DNA of 64,000 nt, taken from NCBI RefSeq assembly GCF_000745215.1, contig NZ_JQNK01000008.1, positions 186,001 through 250,000 of the forward strand, in the 5' to 3' direction. The DNA comes from Methylosinus sp. PW1. Its GTDB lineage: Bacteria; Pseudomonadota; Alphaproteobacteria; Rhizobiales; Beijerinckiaceae. The notes under the pieces were generated by a model. The model ran no database searches. It was not told the DNA's origin and worked only from the letters and a program-made list of their open reading frames with translations. The stretch's first letter is position 1, and each line of letters starts with the position of its first letter. Shown here in pieces: positions 29,695 through 38,933 of the stretch. The translations under genes were made by a program, and so were the position numbers.

Positions 29695-30405
29695 TCACTT
29701 CACCTCGAATTCCACAATCTCTATCGTCGTCGCGCCGGCGTTGCGCAGCGCGCGGGCCGGGCCGGCGTCGCGCCATTGGAAATCGCCCGGCTGCAAGGCC
29801 ATGTTCTGCCCGGCGTCCTCCGCATCCGTCTCGATCAGCTCGCCGCCCTCCACCACGATCCGCACGCCGGGCGCGCTCTGCGTGAAGGCCAGCGTCGACT
29901 CTCCCGGCTTCAGCGCGAGACGCCAGCCGCGCAGTCGCTCATTGTCGATGATCTGCGCAAAGGCGGCGGGCCGCTCCGAGGGCGCGCGGCCGAGCGGCGC
30001 CTTCTGCAAAATCTCGAAGCCGACGATGCTCAGCGGCGCATCCCCGACATTTTCGGCTCTGTGGGTGAGGCTCTGTTTGGAAAAAGCGCCGAAGCCCACC
30101 GCGCCGCGGGACCAACGGATCGACGTCGGCGCGGGATCGCCCCAATTCTGGACGAGGGTCGGGCTCTCGCGCACCACCACATAGGCGAAATCGCGCGAAT
30201 GCTCGTGATAGGGCGCGACGCGATGCGGCGGCGGCAGCACATTCAGCATGGCGACCGCCTCGTTGCGGAAGGCCGGCACATGAAAGGGCGTCCGCTCGAC
30301 CGGCAGGATTTGCGCTCGCGCTTCCCCGCCCGCGTCGAGCGCCGCAGCCGGCGCGGCGGCCAGAGTCGCGACGAGCAGAAGAGGGAATGAAAATGTCCGC
30401 GTCAC
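29695..30405 (-). CDS. Exported cupin-like protein
   Basis: A 236-residue protein with a signal peptide from a GTG start ((M)TRTFSFPLLLVATLAAAPAA), preceded by GGGAG. The mature part has the feel of two cupin-like barrels: HRVAPYHEHSRDFAYVVVRES and VGDAPLSIVGFEIL in the first half, LKPGESTLAFTQSAPGVRIV and LQPGDFQWRDAGPARALRNA in the second. Histidines in HEHSRDF could bind metal in the first barrel; the second lacks them. Periplasmic location is expected and the ligand is unknown. Confidence 0.75.
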   Translation of the reverse strand: MTRTFSFPLLLVATLAAAPAAALDAGGEARAQILPVERTPFHVPAFRNEAVAMLNVLPPPHRVAPYHEHSRDFAYVVVRESPTLVQNWGDPAPTSIRWSRGAVGFGAFSKQSLTHRAENVGDAPLSIVGFEILQKAPLGRAPSERPAAFAQIIDNERLRGWRLALKPGESTLAFTQSAPGVRIVVEGGELIETDAEDAGQNMALQPGDFQWRDAGPARALRNAGATTIEIVEFEVK

Positions 30406-30487
30406 GCGCCTCTCCCGATGAAAGCCCGAGCCTTGCCAAAGATAGGGCCGTGACGCAATCTCGCGCAGGCCGGACCATGCGAGCGCC

Positions 30488-31894
30488 ATGACATATCTCC
30501 TCACGCATTTCTGGGCCTGGGGCGTCTCGGCCTTCGCGGTCGGGATCGCGACGGCGCTCTCCATCGCGCGCCGATCTGAGCGCGGGCCGGTCGCCGGCTG
30601 GCTGGTGTGGTTCGCCCTCGCTTTCGCCGCGGGCCTGCCGGTCGCAATGCTCGGGCTGCTGCCGGGGCGCTCCGGCTTCTGGCTGGAGACGGCGCTGCTG
30701 CTGTTCCCGGCCTTTCTTCTCGGCGCGGCGGTCGGCGCGCTCATCGGGCGGCATTCGCTGCGGGATAATGAGGGATGGGCGCTCGGCCTCGTTCCGCTGG
30801 CGCTCATCTGGCTCGGCGCCGGCATTCTGGCCGGCCGTTCGATGGAGCAGGATTTGCGGCGCAGGGCGGCGAGCGCGATCGAGAAGATCGGCGGCGATCC
30901 CGCCTATCTCGACGTCGCCGGCCGCGATGTCCTGCTGCCGCGCAACGCGCCCAATCGCGCCGCGGCGGCGGAAGAGATCGCACATATCCCCGGCGTGCGG
31001 GGGATCGCCGATGTGGACGCGCTCACGGGCGCGGCCGCCAAGAATTACGAGAACGCCGCCATTGCGCGGCGCGCGGCCCGAGAGGGCGAGCCGTCGCCGA
31101 CGGAGCTCGCACCTGCGCCCTCGCCCGCGCCCAACGGCGTCGCCGGACCGGCGCAGAATGGCCAGCCGCGAGCGTCCAATGGCGGCCCCGCCGTGGCGCC
31201 TAAGCCCGCGCTCGAGCCGAAGGAGCCGGGGCGGGGAGGGGTGAGGCCGGCGCCTTCGACGCCATCCGCCGTCGCGCCGGAGCTGGCGCGACCCTCCGTA
31301 GGCGCGCAGCCCTTCGAGCCGGCCGGCGCAGTGGAAGCCGGCAAGAAATATGAAGCCGGCGGAAAGGCGGAGATGGGCAAGCCTTCGGCGCCGGCCGAGC
31401 TGTCCGCCAAGCCTTTGGAACCTGCCAAGCCGTCGGAGATCGCTAAGCCTTCAGACCTCGGCAGGCCGTCCAATATGCCGAAGCCGGCGGCGGGGGAGGA
31501 GCCGAGCGCCGCGGTTCCCGCCAGCGGCGAGCTGGACCTCGCGAGCTGCCAGAAGGCGCTGAGCGCCGCGCTCGCCAGCGAGCCTGTGCGCTTCGCCAAG
31601 CGCGGCGCCGGCGTGCGGCGCGGCGCGACCAGGGCGCTGGACAAGGCCGTCGGCCTGCTGCAGCGCTGCCCGCAGACCGAGGTCGATGTGCGCGTGCGCG
31701 CCGAGGGCGGCGACCGCGCCGCGCGCGAGAAGGCGCGCGACCGCGCCGCCCGCATCGTCGATTATCTCGGCCGCATGGGCGTCGAGCGCGCGCGCCTCTC
31801 CGTCGCCGGCGAGAGCGGCAAGCCGGTCGCCAAGGGCGCGCCGGAGGGCGAAAGCGGGAGCGGCGTCGATTTCCTGCTCTCGCCACGGCGATAG
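30488..31894 (+). CDS. Membrane protein with BON-like and OmpA-like domains
   Basis: A 468-residue protein with three or four N-terminal membrane helices (MTYLLTHFWAWGVSAFAVGI to about residue 120), a BON-like segment (AAAEEIAHIPGVRGIADVDA), a long Pro/Ala/Lys-rich linker (about 200-345, with repeated AKPSE/PAKPS units) and a C-terminal OmpA-like fold with a Cys pair (LDLASCQKALSAAL ... LLQRCPQTEVDVRVRAEGGD). The OmpA-like end suggests contact with peptidoglycan. The domain order recalls the BON-OmpA proteins of mycobacteria (ArfA type), but homology was not tested. Confidence 0.75.
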   Translation: MTYLLTHFWAWGVSAFAVGIATALSIARRSERGPVAGWLVWFALAFAAGLPVAMLGLLPGRSGFWLETALLLFPAFLLGAAVGALIGRHSLRDNEGWALGLVPLALIWLGAGILAGRSMEQDLRRRAASAIEKIGGDPAYLDVAGRDVLLPRNAPNRAAAAEEIAHIPGVRGIADVDALTGAAAKNYENAAIARRAAREGEPSPTELAPAPSPAPNGVAGPAQNGQPRASNGGPAVAPKPALEPKEPGRGGVRPAPSTPSAVAPELARPSVGAQPFEPAGAVEAGKKYEAGGKAEMGKPSAPAELSAKPLEPAKPSEIAKPSDLGRPSNMPKPAAGEEPSAAVPASGELDLASCQKALSAALASEPVRFAKRGAGVRRGATRALDKAVGLLQRCPQTEVDVRVRAEGGDRAAREKARDRAARIVDYLGRMGVERARLSVAGESGKPVAKGAPEGESGSGVDFLLSPRR

Positions 31895-32030
31895 GCGCCG
31901 CCTTCGCCGCAATGTGGACGCTATTGAATAGCCAAACTGCAGCGAGATTCGCACACCGGCTTCCGGCGGGCGCAAAGAGTTGCGGGCGGAGCGGACGCCG
32001 TTCATGAGGCATGAGGCGAGCGGCGGGATT

Positions 32031-33455
32031 ATGCGACGGAGAGCTGAGCGTTGGGAGTCGGGCGCCTGCTTTCCCGCCGTCTATCTTCCCGCCCTATGTC
32101 TCGCGCTGACGGCCGCAAATCCCGCGCGGGCGGAGCATCTTCGCGGCGCCATAGCGCCGACGACGTTGAAGCCGACCCCGGTCGTCGAGACGCGAGACGC
32201 CGCCGATAATCCGGACTTGCCCGACATTTCCGGAAAACGCTCGGAGCTGCGCAGCCTCGAGGACACGATCACCGTCTCGGCCGAGAGCCGCCGCAAAATC
32301 GAGACGGAAATCGAGACGCTGCGCGCCGACCGCGTCAAGCTCAACGCTGCGCTGGTGGATGCGGTTCAGCGGGTCGGCGTGCTGGAGAAGCGCGTCGAGG
32401 AGGTGAGCGCCAAGCTCGAGGCCTCGGTGCGGAGCGAGCAGGCGCTGGTCAAATCGCTCGCCAGCCGCCGCGCGCTGATCGGCGAGGTGCTGCTCGTGCT
32501 GCAGCGCATGGGGCGCAAGCCGCCGCCGGCGCTGCTGGCCAAGCCCGAGGATATTCTGGAGAGCATTCGCGCCGCCATGCTGCTCGGCTCCGTGCTGCCG
32601 CAGATGCGCGCCGAGGTGGAGACGCTCAAGACCGACCTCTCCGAGCTCATCGCGCTGCGCGGGCGCATAGAGGCGGAGAGGACGAGCCTCATTGCCGAGC
32701 TCGAGCATTTGAAGGAGGAGCGCGTCCGCCTCGCCGCTCTGGTGGAGACGCGGCAGAAGGCGCTGATGCTGGCGCAGAGCGCGCTGGATTTCGAGGCCGA
32801 GCGGGCGCGTAATCTGGCCTCCAAGGCGACGAGCCTGAAAGAGCTGATCGCCCGCATGGAGAGCGAGGTGGATGCGGCCAAGCGCGCGGCGGAAGCGGCG
32901 CGGCGGGCCGACGCCGAGCGCGCCGCGGCCGACGCCGCAATGTCGCTGGACAGTCGCGCCAAGGCGTTGGCGGCGCCGTTCAAGGACCCCGCCCGTCTCG
33001 CTCCAGCCGTCGCCTTCGCCGATCTGAAAGGTCGATTGACGCTGCCTTCGGCGGGGAGCATCGTCAAGCGCTTCGGCGCCTCGGACGGCCAGGGCGCGAC
33101 CGAGAAGGGCGTCTCCATCGCGGCGCGTGAAAACGCGGTCGTGGCCGCGCCCTGCGACGGCTGGGTGGTTTTCGCGGGGCGCTACCGATCCTATGGTCAA
33201 CTCTTGATCATCAACGCCGGCGGCGGCTATTATGTCACCTTGGCTGGAATGGACCAGATCTCCGTCGCCGTCGGGCAGTTCGTCCTCGCCGGCGAGCCGG
33301 TGGCGAACATGGGCGGCGGCGCCGTCAGGACTGCGGCGGCCATTGCTATCGGCGCGAAACAGCCCATTCTCTATGTAGAGTTTCGCAAGGACGGAACGTC
33401 CATCGATCCGGGCCCATGGTGGGCGAAGCCGGAACTTCAGAAGGTTGGCGGATGA
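32031..33455 (+). CDS. envC: EnvC-like coiled-coil protein with degenerate M23 (LytM) domain
   Basis: A 474-residue exported protein with a signal peptide (ending AANPARAEH), a long coiled coil (about residues 55-300) and a C-terminal LytM fold. The usual zinc ligands are missing: KGVSIAA stands where GxDI is expected, and YYVTLAGM replaces the HxH-type motif. This makes it an activator of cell-wall amidases in division and not a peptidase itself. It overlaps ctpA by 4 bases (ATGA), the usual alphaproteobacterial envC-ctpA pair. Earlier in-frame starts exist at 31980 and 32004. Confidence 0.88.
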   Translation: MRRRAERWESGACFPAVYLPALCLALTAANPARAEHLRGAIAPTTLKPTPVVETRDAADNPDLPDISGKRSELRSLEDTITVSAESRRKIETEIETLRADRVKLNAALVDAVQRVGVLEKRVEEVSAKLEASVRSEQALVKSLASRRALIGEVLLVLQRMGRKPPPALLAKPEDILESIRAAMLLGSVLPQMRAEVETLKTDLSELIALRGRIEAERTSLIAELEHLKEERVRLAALVETRQKALMLAQSALDFEAERARNLASKATSLKELIARMESEVDAAKRAAEAARRADAERAAADAAMSLDSRAKALAAPFKDPARLAPAVAFADLKGRLTLPSAGSIVKRFGASDGQGATEKGVSIAARENAVVAAPCDGWVVFAGRYRSYGQLLIINAGGGYYVTLAGMDQISVAVGQFVLAGEPVANMGGGAVRTAAAIAIGAKQPILYVEFRKDGTSIDPGPWWAKPELQKVGG

Positions 33456-34804
33456 TGCGCAAGGCCTCATTGATCATAACGGGAATCGTCATCGGGGCGG
33501 GATGCGCCACGCTCGGACAGAATGCGCGCGTGTTGATCGGCTCCCCGGCCTTCGCCGCAGCCGCCGATACGTACAAAAATCTGAGCCTCTTCGGCGATGT
33601 CTTCGACAAGGTGCGCGCCGATTATGTCGAGCGGCCCGACGAGCAGAAGCTCGTCGAATCGGCGATCAATGGAATGCTCACCTCGCTCGATCCGCATTCG
33701 AGCTACCTCGACGCCAAGGGCTTCAAGGACATGCGGACGCAGACCGAGGGCAAGTTCGGCGGCCTCGGCATAGAGGTGACGCAGGAGGACGGCCTGGTGA
33801 AGGTCGTGACGCCGATCGACGACACGCCTGCGTCCAAGGCCGGCGTCATGTCCGGCGATCTCATCTTCGCCATCGACGACGACAATGTGCAGGGCCTCTC
33901 CCTCAATCAGGCCGTCGACAAGATGCGCGGCCAGATCAACACGCCGGTGAAGCTCACCATCCTGCGCGGCAAGGACAAGGAGAAGATCGAGGTCAAGCTC
34001 ACGCGGGCCGAGATCCATATCAAATCCGTGCGCTCGCATAAGGAGGACGAGGATATCGGCTATATCCGCATCTCCCAGTTCAACGAGGAGACCTCGGACG
34101 GGCTGCGCACCGCGATCCACAAGTTCCAGCAGGACATGCCGGGCGACAAGCTCAAGGGCTATATCGTCGATCTGCGCAACAATCCGGGCGGCCTGCTCGA
34201 CCAGTCGATCCAGGTGGTCAACAGCTTCATCGACCATGGCGAGATCGTCTCGACGCGCGGCCGCACGGCCGATGAGACGCAGCGCTACAATGCGCGGGCG
34301 GCCGGCGACATCTCTCGCGGCAAGCCGGTTGTGGTGCTCATCAATGGCGGCTCGGCCTCGGCGTCGGAGATCGTCGCCGGCGCGCTGCAGGACCATAAGC
34401 GCGCGACCATTCTCGGCACGCGCTCCTTCGGCAAGGGCTCGGTGCAGACCATCATCCCGCTCGGCGGCAATAATGGCGCGCTGCGCCTGACCACGGCGCG
34501 CTACTACACGCCGTCCGGCCGCTCGATCCAAGCCAAGGGCATCGATCCGGACATCACGCTGCTGCAGGACGTGCCGGACGAGCTGAAGGGCAAGGACGAC
34601 ACCAAGGGCGAGGCTTCGCTCAAGGGCCATCTGAAGAATGGCGAGGACGAGAAGAGCGGCTCGCAGGCCTATGTGCCGCCGGACGCGAAGAAGGACAAGC
34701 AGCTGATCGCGGCGGTCGAGATTCTGCACGGCAAGTTCAAGCCGCAGAGCGCCGCCGAGCAGTCTAAGCCGTCCGATTCGTCGAAGCCCAAGGCTTCCAA
34801 CTGA
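33452..34804 (+). CDS. ctpA: Carboxy-terminal processing protease (S41)
   Basis: A 450-residue periplasmic serine protease with an N-terminal signal (MMRKASLIITGIVIGAGCAT), a PDZ domain (about 100-185, GGLGIEVTQEDGLVKVVTPI) and the S41 protease core. The likely nucleophile is Ser 303 in GGSASASEIVAG, with Lys 330 in SFGKGSVQ as general base. The C-terminal tail is Lys/Ser-rich. It trims envelope proteins, and its partner EnvC is translationally coupled upstream. Confidence 0.95.
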   Translation: MMRKASLIITGIVIGAGCATLGQNARVLIGSPAFAAAADTYKNLSLFGDVFDKVRADYVERPDEQKLVESAINGMLTSLDPHSSYLDAKGFKDMRTQTEGKFGGLGIEVTQEDGLVKVVTPIDDTPASKAGVMSGDLIFAIDDDNVQGLSLNQAVDKMRGQINTPVKLTILRGKDKEKIEVKLTRAEIHIKSVRSHKEDEDIGYIRISQFNEETSDGLRTAIHKFQQDMPGDKLKGYIVDLRNNPGGLLDQSIQVVNSFIDHGEIVSTRGRTADETQRYNARAAGDISRGKPVVVLINGGSASASEIVAGALQDHKRATILGTRSFGKGSVQTIIPLGGNNGALRLTTARYYTPSGRSIQAKGIDPDITLLQDVPDELKGKDDTKGEASLKGHLKNGEDEKSGSQAYVPPDAKKDKQLIAAVEILHGKFKPQSAAEQSKPSDSSKPKASN

Positions 34805-34825
34805 TCGACTTCCAATTGATCGATC

Positions 34826-34854
34826 GGGCGGAGAGGGCGCTTCCCTGTCCGCCC
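34826..34854 (+). terminator. Hairpin after ctpA
   Basis: Stem GGGCGGA / TCCGCCC extended by four pairs after one mismatch, loop CGCTT. No T-run follows, so termination is uncertain. It separates ctpA from the cytochrome c maturation genes. Confidence 0.4.
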
Positions 34855-34879
34855 GCCGCGTCTCGTTCCGCAGGCCGTC

Positions 34880-35653
34880 ATGATCGCGTTTTCATCCTTA
34901 GCCAATCCCGCCGTCTTCCTGCGGCTGACGCAGCGCGTCCTGCCCTGGCTCGGCGGCGTGAGCGCGCTGCTGCTCGGCCTCGGCCTCTATCTCGTCTTCT
35001 TCGTCTCGCCGGCCGATTATCAGCAGGGTGAGACGGTCAAGATCATGTATATTCATGTGCCGGCCGCCTGGCTCGCCATGTTCGCCTATGTGGTCATGAC
35101 CTCCGCCTCGCTCGGCGTGCTGGTCTGGCGCCATCCTCTGGCCGACGCCGCGCAAAAGACCGCCGCGACGCTGGGCGCCGCCTTCACCTTCATCTGCCTC
35201 GTGACCGGCTCGCTCTGGGGCAAGCCCATGTGGGGGGCTTATTGGGTGTGGGACGCGCGTCTCACCTCCATGCTGATCCTCTTCCTGCTCTATCTCGGCC
35301 TCATCGCGCTGCGCCAGACGATGGAGGACAGTCCCCGCGGCGCGCGCATAGCGGCGATCATGACTCTGGTCGGCTTCGTCGATATTCCGATCATCAAATT
35401 CTCGGTCGATTGGTGGAACACGCTGCATCAGCCGGCCTCTGTGCTGCGCGCCGGCGGACCCACCATCGCCGCCTCCATGCTGTGGCCGCTGCTCGTCATG
35501 GCGCTCGGCGCGACGGCGCTGTTTCTGGCGCTGCATCTGATGGCGATCCGCAACGAGATTTTGCGCCGCCGCGTCGCGCGGCTGACGCTGCAGATCGCCG
35601 CCGCCGGAGAAGAGGGCGGCGCTTCTGGACAATTGCTGGAGCCGGCGCAGTGA
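34880..35653 (+). CDS. ccmC: Heme exporter protein C (cytochrome c biogenesis)
   Basis: A 257-residue polytopic inner-membrane protein with about six helices. It carries the tryptophan-rich heme-handling motif WGKPMWGAYWVWDARLTS and the conserved histidines in MYIHVPAAW and WWNTLHQPAS. It loads heme onto CcmE in System I cytochrome c maturation. ccmA and ccmB, commonly just upstream, are absent here (ctpA precedes). Its stop overlaps the ccmD GTG. Confidence 0.96.
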   Translation: MIAFSSLANPAVFLRLTQRVLPWLGGVSALLLGLGLYLVFFVSPADYQQGETVKIMYIHVPAAWLAMFAYVVMTSASLGVLVWRHPLADAAQKTAATLGAAFTFICLVTGSLWGKPMWGAYWVWDARLTSMLILFLLYLGLIALRQTMEDSPRGARIAAIMTLVGFVDIPIIKFSVDWWNTLHQPASVLRAGGPTIAASMLWPLLVMALGATALFLALHLMAIRNEILRRRVARLTLQIAAAGEEGGASGQLLEPAQ

Positions 35654-35811
35654 CCGACGAGCATTGGGGCTATATTCTCCTGGCCTATGGCCTGACCGCC
35701 GCGACCATCCTCATCATCGCCTTTCGCATTCTGCTCGAGCACAGACGGCTTTCGTCCGAGCTGGCGCGGCTGGAGAAGAACGGCTCTGCCGCGCGAGGGG
35801 AGACGCTGTGA
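35650..35811 (+). CDS. ccmD: Heme exporter protein D
   Basis: A 53-residue single-helix protein (starts (M)TDEHWGYILLAYGLTAATI, then LIIAFRILLEHRRLSSELAR), too short for most gene callers. The GTG overlaps the ccmC stop and its own stop overlaps the ccmG GTG. It helps release holo-CcmE from the CcmABC complex. The size, topology and position all fit. Confidence 0.9.
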   Translation: MTDEHWGYILLAYGLTAATILIIAFRILLEHRRLSSELARLEKNGSAARGETL

Positions 35812-36425
35812 GCGCCGAAGATTCTGCGCCGCGCAGCCGTCTGGCGCTGTTCCTGCCGCTCGTCGTCTTCGTGGCGCTGGCAGGCCTCTTTCTCGCGCGC
35901 CTCTTCGCGGGCGACGCCTCGCGCCTGCCTTCGGCGCTCATCGGCAAGCAGGCGCCGCAATTCACGCTTCCCGCGCTGCCGGGACTCGCGGGCGTCGGCG
36001 GCCTCACCGGCGACGATCTGCGCAAGGGCCGCGTCAGCGTCGTCAATGTCTTCGCCTCCTGGTGCGCGCCCTGCCGGGCGGAGCACGCGCAATTGCTGGC
36101 CCTCGCCAAGGATCCCGCGCTCGCGCAAAAGGGCGTCGCGCTCGCCGGCCTCGCCTATAAGGACGAGCCGGCCAATTCGCTGCGCTTCCTCGAGGAGGTC
36201 GGCAATCCTTTCGCGGCGATCGGCGTCGATCTCGCCGGGCGCGTCGCGATCGACTTCGGCGTCTATGGCGTGCCGGAGACCTTCATCATCCGCGGCGACG
36301 GCGCCATCGCCTATAAGTTCGTCGGGCCTTTGACCCGGCAGGCTCTGGAAGAGACCTTGCTTCCCGAGATCGAGAAGGCGCTCGCGAGCACGCGGGCCGC
36401 GGCGCTGGCCGACACGCAGAAGTAG
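35808..36425 (+). CDS. ccmG: Thiol:disulfide interchange protein CcmG (DsbE)
   Basis: A 205-residue membrane-anchored periplasmic thioredoxin. N-terminal anchor LALFLPLVVFVALAGLFLAR, active site WCAPC (Cys 86/89) in VVNVFASWCAPCRAEH, cis-Pro region YGVPETFII, and the CcmG-type AYKDEPANSLRFLEEVGNPF segment. It reduces apocytochrome c thiols before heme attachment. The GTG start overlaps ccmD by 4 bases. Confidence 0.95.
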   Translation: MSAEDSAPRSRLALFLPLVVFVALAGLFLARLFAGDASRLPSALIGKQAPQFTLPALPGLAGVGGLTGDDLRKGRVSVVNVFASWCAPCRAEHAQLLALAKDPALAQKGVALAGLAYKDEPANSLRFLEEVGNPFAAIGVDLAGRVAIDFGVYGVPETFIIRGDGAIAYKFVGPLTRQALEETLLPEIEKALASTRAAALADTQK

Positions 36426-36577
36426 GCTTCTATTAACCTTAACTTAACGTCGGCTGAGCCATTTTAGCATCCGGCGGCGGTTCAGGATTCTCGGCCGCTC
36501 GGGCCTCGTCGCACGGGGCGGGCGGTCGATCTGCCGCGTCGCGAATTATTGCTTGCGGATAGGCGCAAATTAAAAGG

Positions 36578-38032
36578 GTGATCGGCTTGCGCGCTATTGT
36601 TCCGACGGGATTGCGAATGCGGTCGGCGGTGCTGCTGTCCGTCATCGCGGCCATCGCATTCGCGCAGGCCGTCGCGAGCTGGCTCCTGTTCGCCGGCCGC
36701 CTGGAGGCGACGCGCGATCCGAGATTGGCGGCGCTCTTCGTCGGGCCGGTTCTCATCGGCCTGCTCTGCGTTCTCGGCGCTGTGGCCGTGCGCACGCGCA
36801 TCGTCCGGCCGCTCGTCGCTGTGACAGAGGCGGTTCGCCGGCTCGCCGATGGCGACACTTCCTATCGGCTCGAGATCGAAGATTGTTCCGAGAGCGTGCG
36901 GCGCCTCGCCGACGCTTTCGTCAATCTTCGGCAGGTCATCCTCGCGCATCGCGCCGATGAGCATCTCATCGCCGAGGCCAACGTCACTCAGGCGCGCATC
37001 GTCCAACTGCTCGGCGACGGGCTGGCCAAGGTCGCCGAGAAGGATTTGACCTATCGGCTGACCGATGAGGTTCCCGGCTCCTATCGCCGGCTGCAGACGG
37101 ATTTCAACACGGCCGTCGGCCAATTGTCGGAAGCGATCGGCGAGATGGCGGACAGCACGCGACTGCTGGGCGCCGGCATGCAGGAGACTGTCGCCGCGGC
37201 CGATGATCTGTCGCGGCGCACGGAGAGCCAGGCCTCCAATCTGGAGGAGGCCGCGGCCGCCCTCGCGCAGATCACCGAGACGGTCACGCGGACGGCGGAG
37301 GACGCCGGCAATGCGCGGCAGATCGTCTCCGATATGAGCTCGGAGGCGCAGGCGAGCGGCGGCATCGTGCGGCAGGCCATCGGCGCCATGGGCGATATCG
37401 AGCAATCGTCGAAGAAGATCGCGCAGATCATCGGCGTCATCGACTCGATCGCGACGCAGACCAATCTTCTGGCGCTGAATGCGGGGGTGGAAGCCGCCCG
37501 CGCCGGCGAGGCGGGACGCGGCTTCGCCGTGGTGGCGGCGGAGATTCGCGATCTCGCGCGCCGCAGCGCCAAGGCCGCCAAGGAGATCGACACATTGATC
37601 TCGGTCTCCAACGCTCAGATCGGCCGCGGCGTCTCGCTCGTCGGCGACACCGGCGAAGCCTTGTCGCATATCGTCGAGGAGATCGCCCGCGTCAATGGCG
37701 TGGTGGCGGAGATCGCCGATCGCGCGCGCCAGCAGGCCGCAGCGCTGAACGAGGTGAATGGCACCGTCCGCCAGATGGACATGATCACGCAGCAGAACGC
37801 CGCAATGGCGGAGCAGACCACCGCCGTCAGCCATGGGCTGAGCGAGAAGACCCGGCGGCTGATCGAGATGATCTCGCGCTTCCGCATCGCCCGCGACATG
37901 GACGCGCGCGCGAGTGGGCCGCGGCTCGTCGCCTCGGGCGGCGAAAGCGTCTACGAGCCGCGCCGTGTCGGAGCGCCCGACCGGCGCCTCGGCGCGAGCG
38001 ACCGTCGCAGCAGAGCCTGGACGGATTTTTGA
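36578..38032 (+). CDS. Methyl-accepting chemotaxis protein with minimal periplasmic loop
   Basis: A 484-residue receptor from a GTG start. Two membrane segments (about 16-40 and 48-70) are separated by only a few residues, so there is no sizeable periplasmic sensor domain. HAMP-like regions follow, then the signalling domain with the hairpin tip IDSIATQTNLLALNAGVEAA. The tail is basic (RRVGAPDRRLGASDRRSRAW) and carries no CheR-tether pentapeptide. The gene is on the + strand, outside the leftward che operon. Confidence 0.92.
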   Translation: MIGLRAIVPTGLRMRSAVLLSVIAAIAFAQAVASWLLFAGRLEATRDPRLAALFVGPVLIGLLCVLGAVAVRTRIVRPLVAVTEAVRRLADGDTSYRLEIEDCSESVRRLADAFVNLRQVILAHRADEHLIAEANVTQARIVQLLGDGLAKVAEKDLTYRLTDEVPGSYRRLQTDFNTAVGQLSEAIGEMADSTRLLGAGMQETVAAADDLSRRTESQASNLEEAAAALAQITETVTRTAEDAGNARQIVSDMSSEAQASGGIVRQAIGAMGDIEQSSKKIAQIIGVIDSIATQTNLLALNAGVEAARAGEAGRGFAVVAAEIRDLARRSAKAAKEIDTLISVSNAQIGRGVSLVGDTGEALSHIVEEIARVNGVVAEIADRARQQAAALNEVNGTVRQMDMITQQNAAMAEQTTAVSHGLSEKTRRLIEMISRFRIARDMDARASGPRLVASGGESVYEPRRVGAPDRRLGASDRRSRAWTDF

Positions 38033-38038
38033 ACGCGC

Positions 38039-38419
38039 ATGACAATGAGAGCGAAGCAATTCACCCGCATCCTTCCGCGCCGCGCCGCTATGGCGCTGAC
38101 GGCCGCGCTCGGCCTTGCGGCCTGCGCCAAGACCACATGGGACATAGAGCCCGCGCCGGTCGATCCCGCGCTCTTCGTCGGCGCCGATTGCGCGCAGCTC
38201 GTGGCTCGGCGCGCGCGCATCTCGCAGGCGCTGATCTTCGCCGGCTCGGCGCAGGACCAGCTCGCCGCGGACGATCGCGTCCGCACGCTCGGCGTTCCGA
38301 CGCCGATGGGCACGCCCTTCGACGACGATCGCGAGCCGCAGATCGCGCGGCTCAAAGGCGAGCTGCACGCCGTCAACGCGCAGATGGACGCGCAGCGCTG
38401 CGGGCCGGACTTCCGATGA
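38039..38419 (+). CDS. Small lipoprotein (126 aa)
   Basis: N-terminal lipoprotein signal with lipobox LAAC (ALTAALGLAACAKT). The mature part (about 95 residues) contains DCAQLVARRARISQALIFAG and two further cysteines besides the lipidated one. It starts 6 bases after the chemoreceptor stop and is probably cotranscribed. I do not recognise a family. Outer- or inner-membrane attachment cannot be decided from the sequence. Confidence 0.75.
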   Translation: MTMRAKQFTRILPRRAAMALTAALGLAACAKTTWDIEPAPVDPALFVGADCAQLVARRARISQALIFAGSAQDQLAADDRVRTLGVPTPMGTPFDDDREPQIARLKGELHAVNAQMDAQRCGPDFR

Positions 38420-38540
38420 CGCGAAACGCGAATCGGCGGCGTCGCCGCAACGACGGGTTGTCCCGTGGATTGATTCCGGTGAGGCCTTGCTATAGGGCTC
38501 GAAGAAAGCGGCTGTCGAAGGTCAGCGTTTGGAGGTCGCC

Positions 38541-38918
38541 GTGACGCGTGTCGATCCACCGTCCTCGCCGGGCGGTGACGCAGGGTCGCCCTCCCAGGGC
38601 GGGCTCGGACCTATTTCTATCGCCGAGTGCCGCGAGCTCGCGCCACAGCTGCGTCGGGATTTGGAGACGCTCGATTACGAGCTGCGCGGCGCCGCCAATC
38701 GCCTGCTGGCCGAGGTGGATGACGCCAAGGGAGACGCGGCGACCTTCCTGCGCGCTGCGACGACTGTGCTGCTGTCCGTCGCCGCAGGGCTGATGGAGAC
38801 GGCCTCCGAACGCGCGCATGAGCCCGTCGACGTCGATGCGTTCAAGAACGCCGCCGAGGATGCGGCGCAATGGGCGAAGAGCCGCAAGCTGCGCGATCTG
38901 CTCGCCGACGATGAGTGA
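38541..38918 (+). CDS. Hypothetical protein (125 aa)
   Basis: GTG start with GGAGG 5 bases upstream. The product is helical and cytoplasmic: ISIAECRELAPQLRRDLETL, a mildly hydrophobic AATFLRAATTVLLSVAAGLM, and a charged end AAQWAKSRKLRDLLADDE. No recognised domain. It converges on the last gene of the che operon with 15 bases between the stops. Confidence 0.65.
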   Translation: MTRVDPPSSPGGDAGSPSQGGLGPISIAECRELAPQLRRDLETLDYELRGAANRLLAEVDDAKGDAATFLRAATTVLLSVAAGLMETASERAHEPVDVDAFKNAAEDAAQWAKSRKLRDLLADDE

Positions 38919-38933
38919 GCGCGCGATCGGCGC

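Noticed and set aside
32004..32031. Longer N-terminus for the EnvC-like protein (ATG at 32004 or TTG at 31980)
   Set aside because: The extra residues sit before a good signal peptide that starts naturally at 32031, and no better ribosome-binding site supports them.
34880..36425. Complete ccm operon
   Set aside because: Only ccmC, ccmD and ccmG are present; ccmA, ccmB, ccmE, ccmF and ccmH were looked for on both sides and not seen.
36482..38368. 628-codon minus-strand frame across the chemoreceptor gene
   Set aside because: Antisense to an MCP with a clear signalling tip; no domain in the antisense product.
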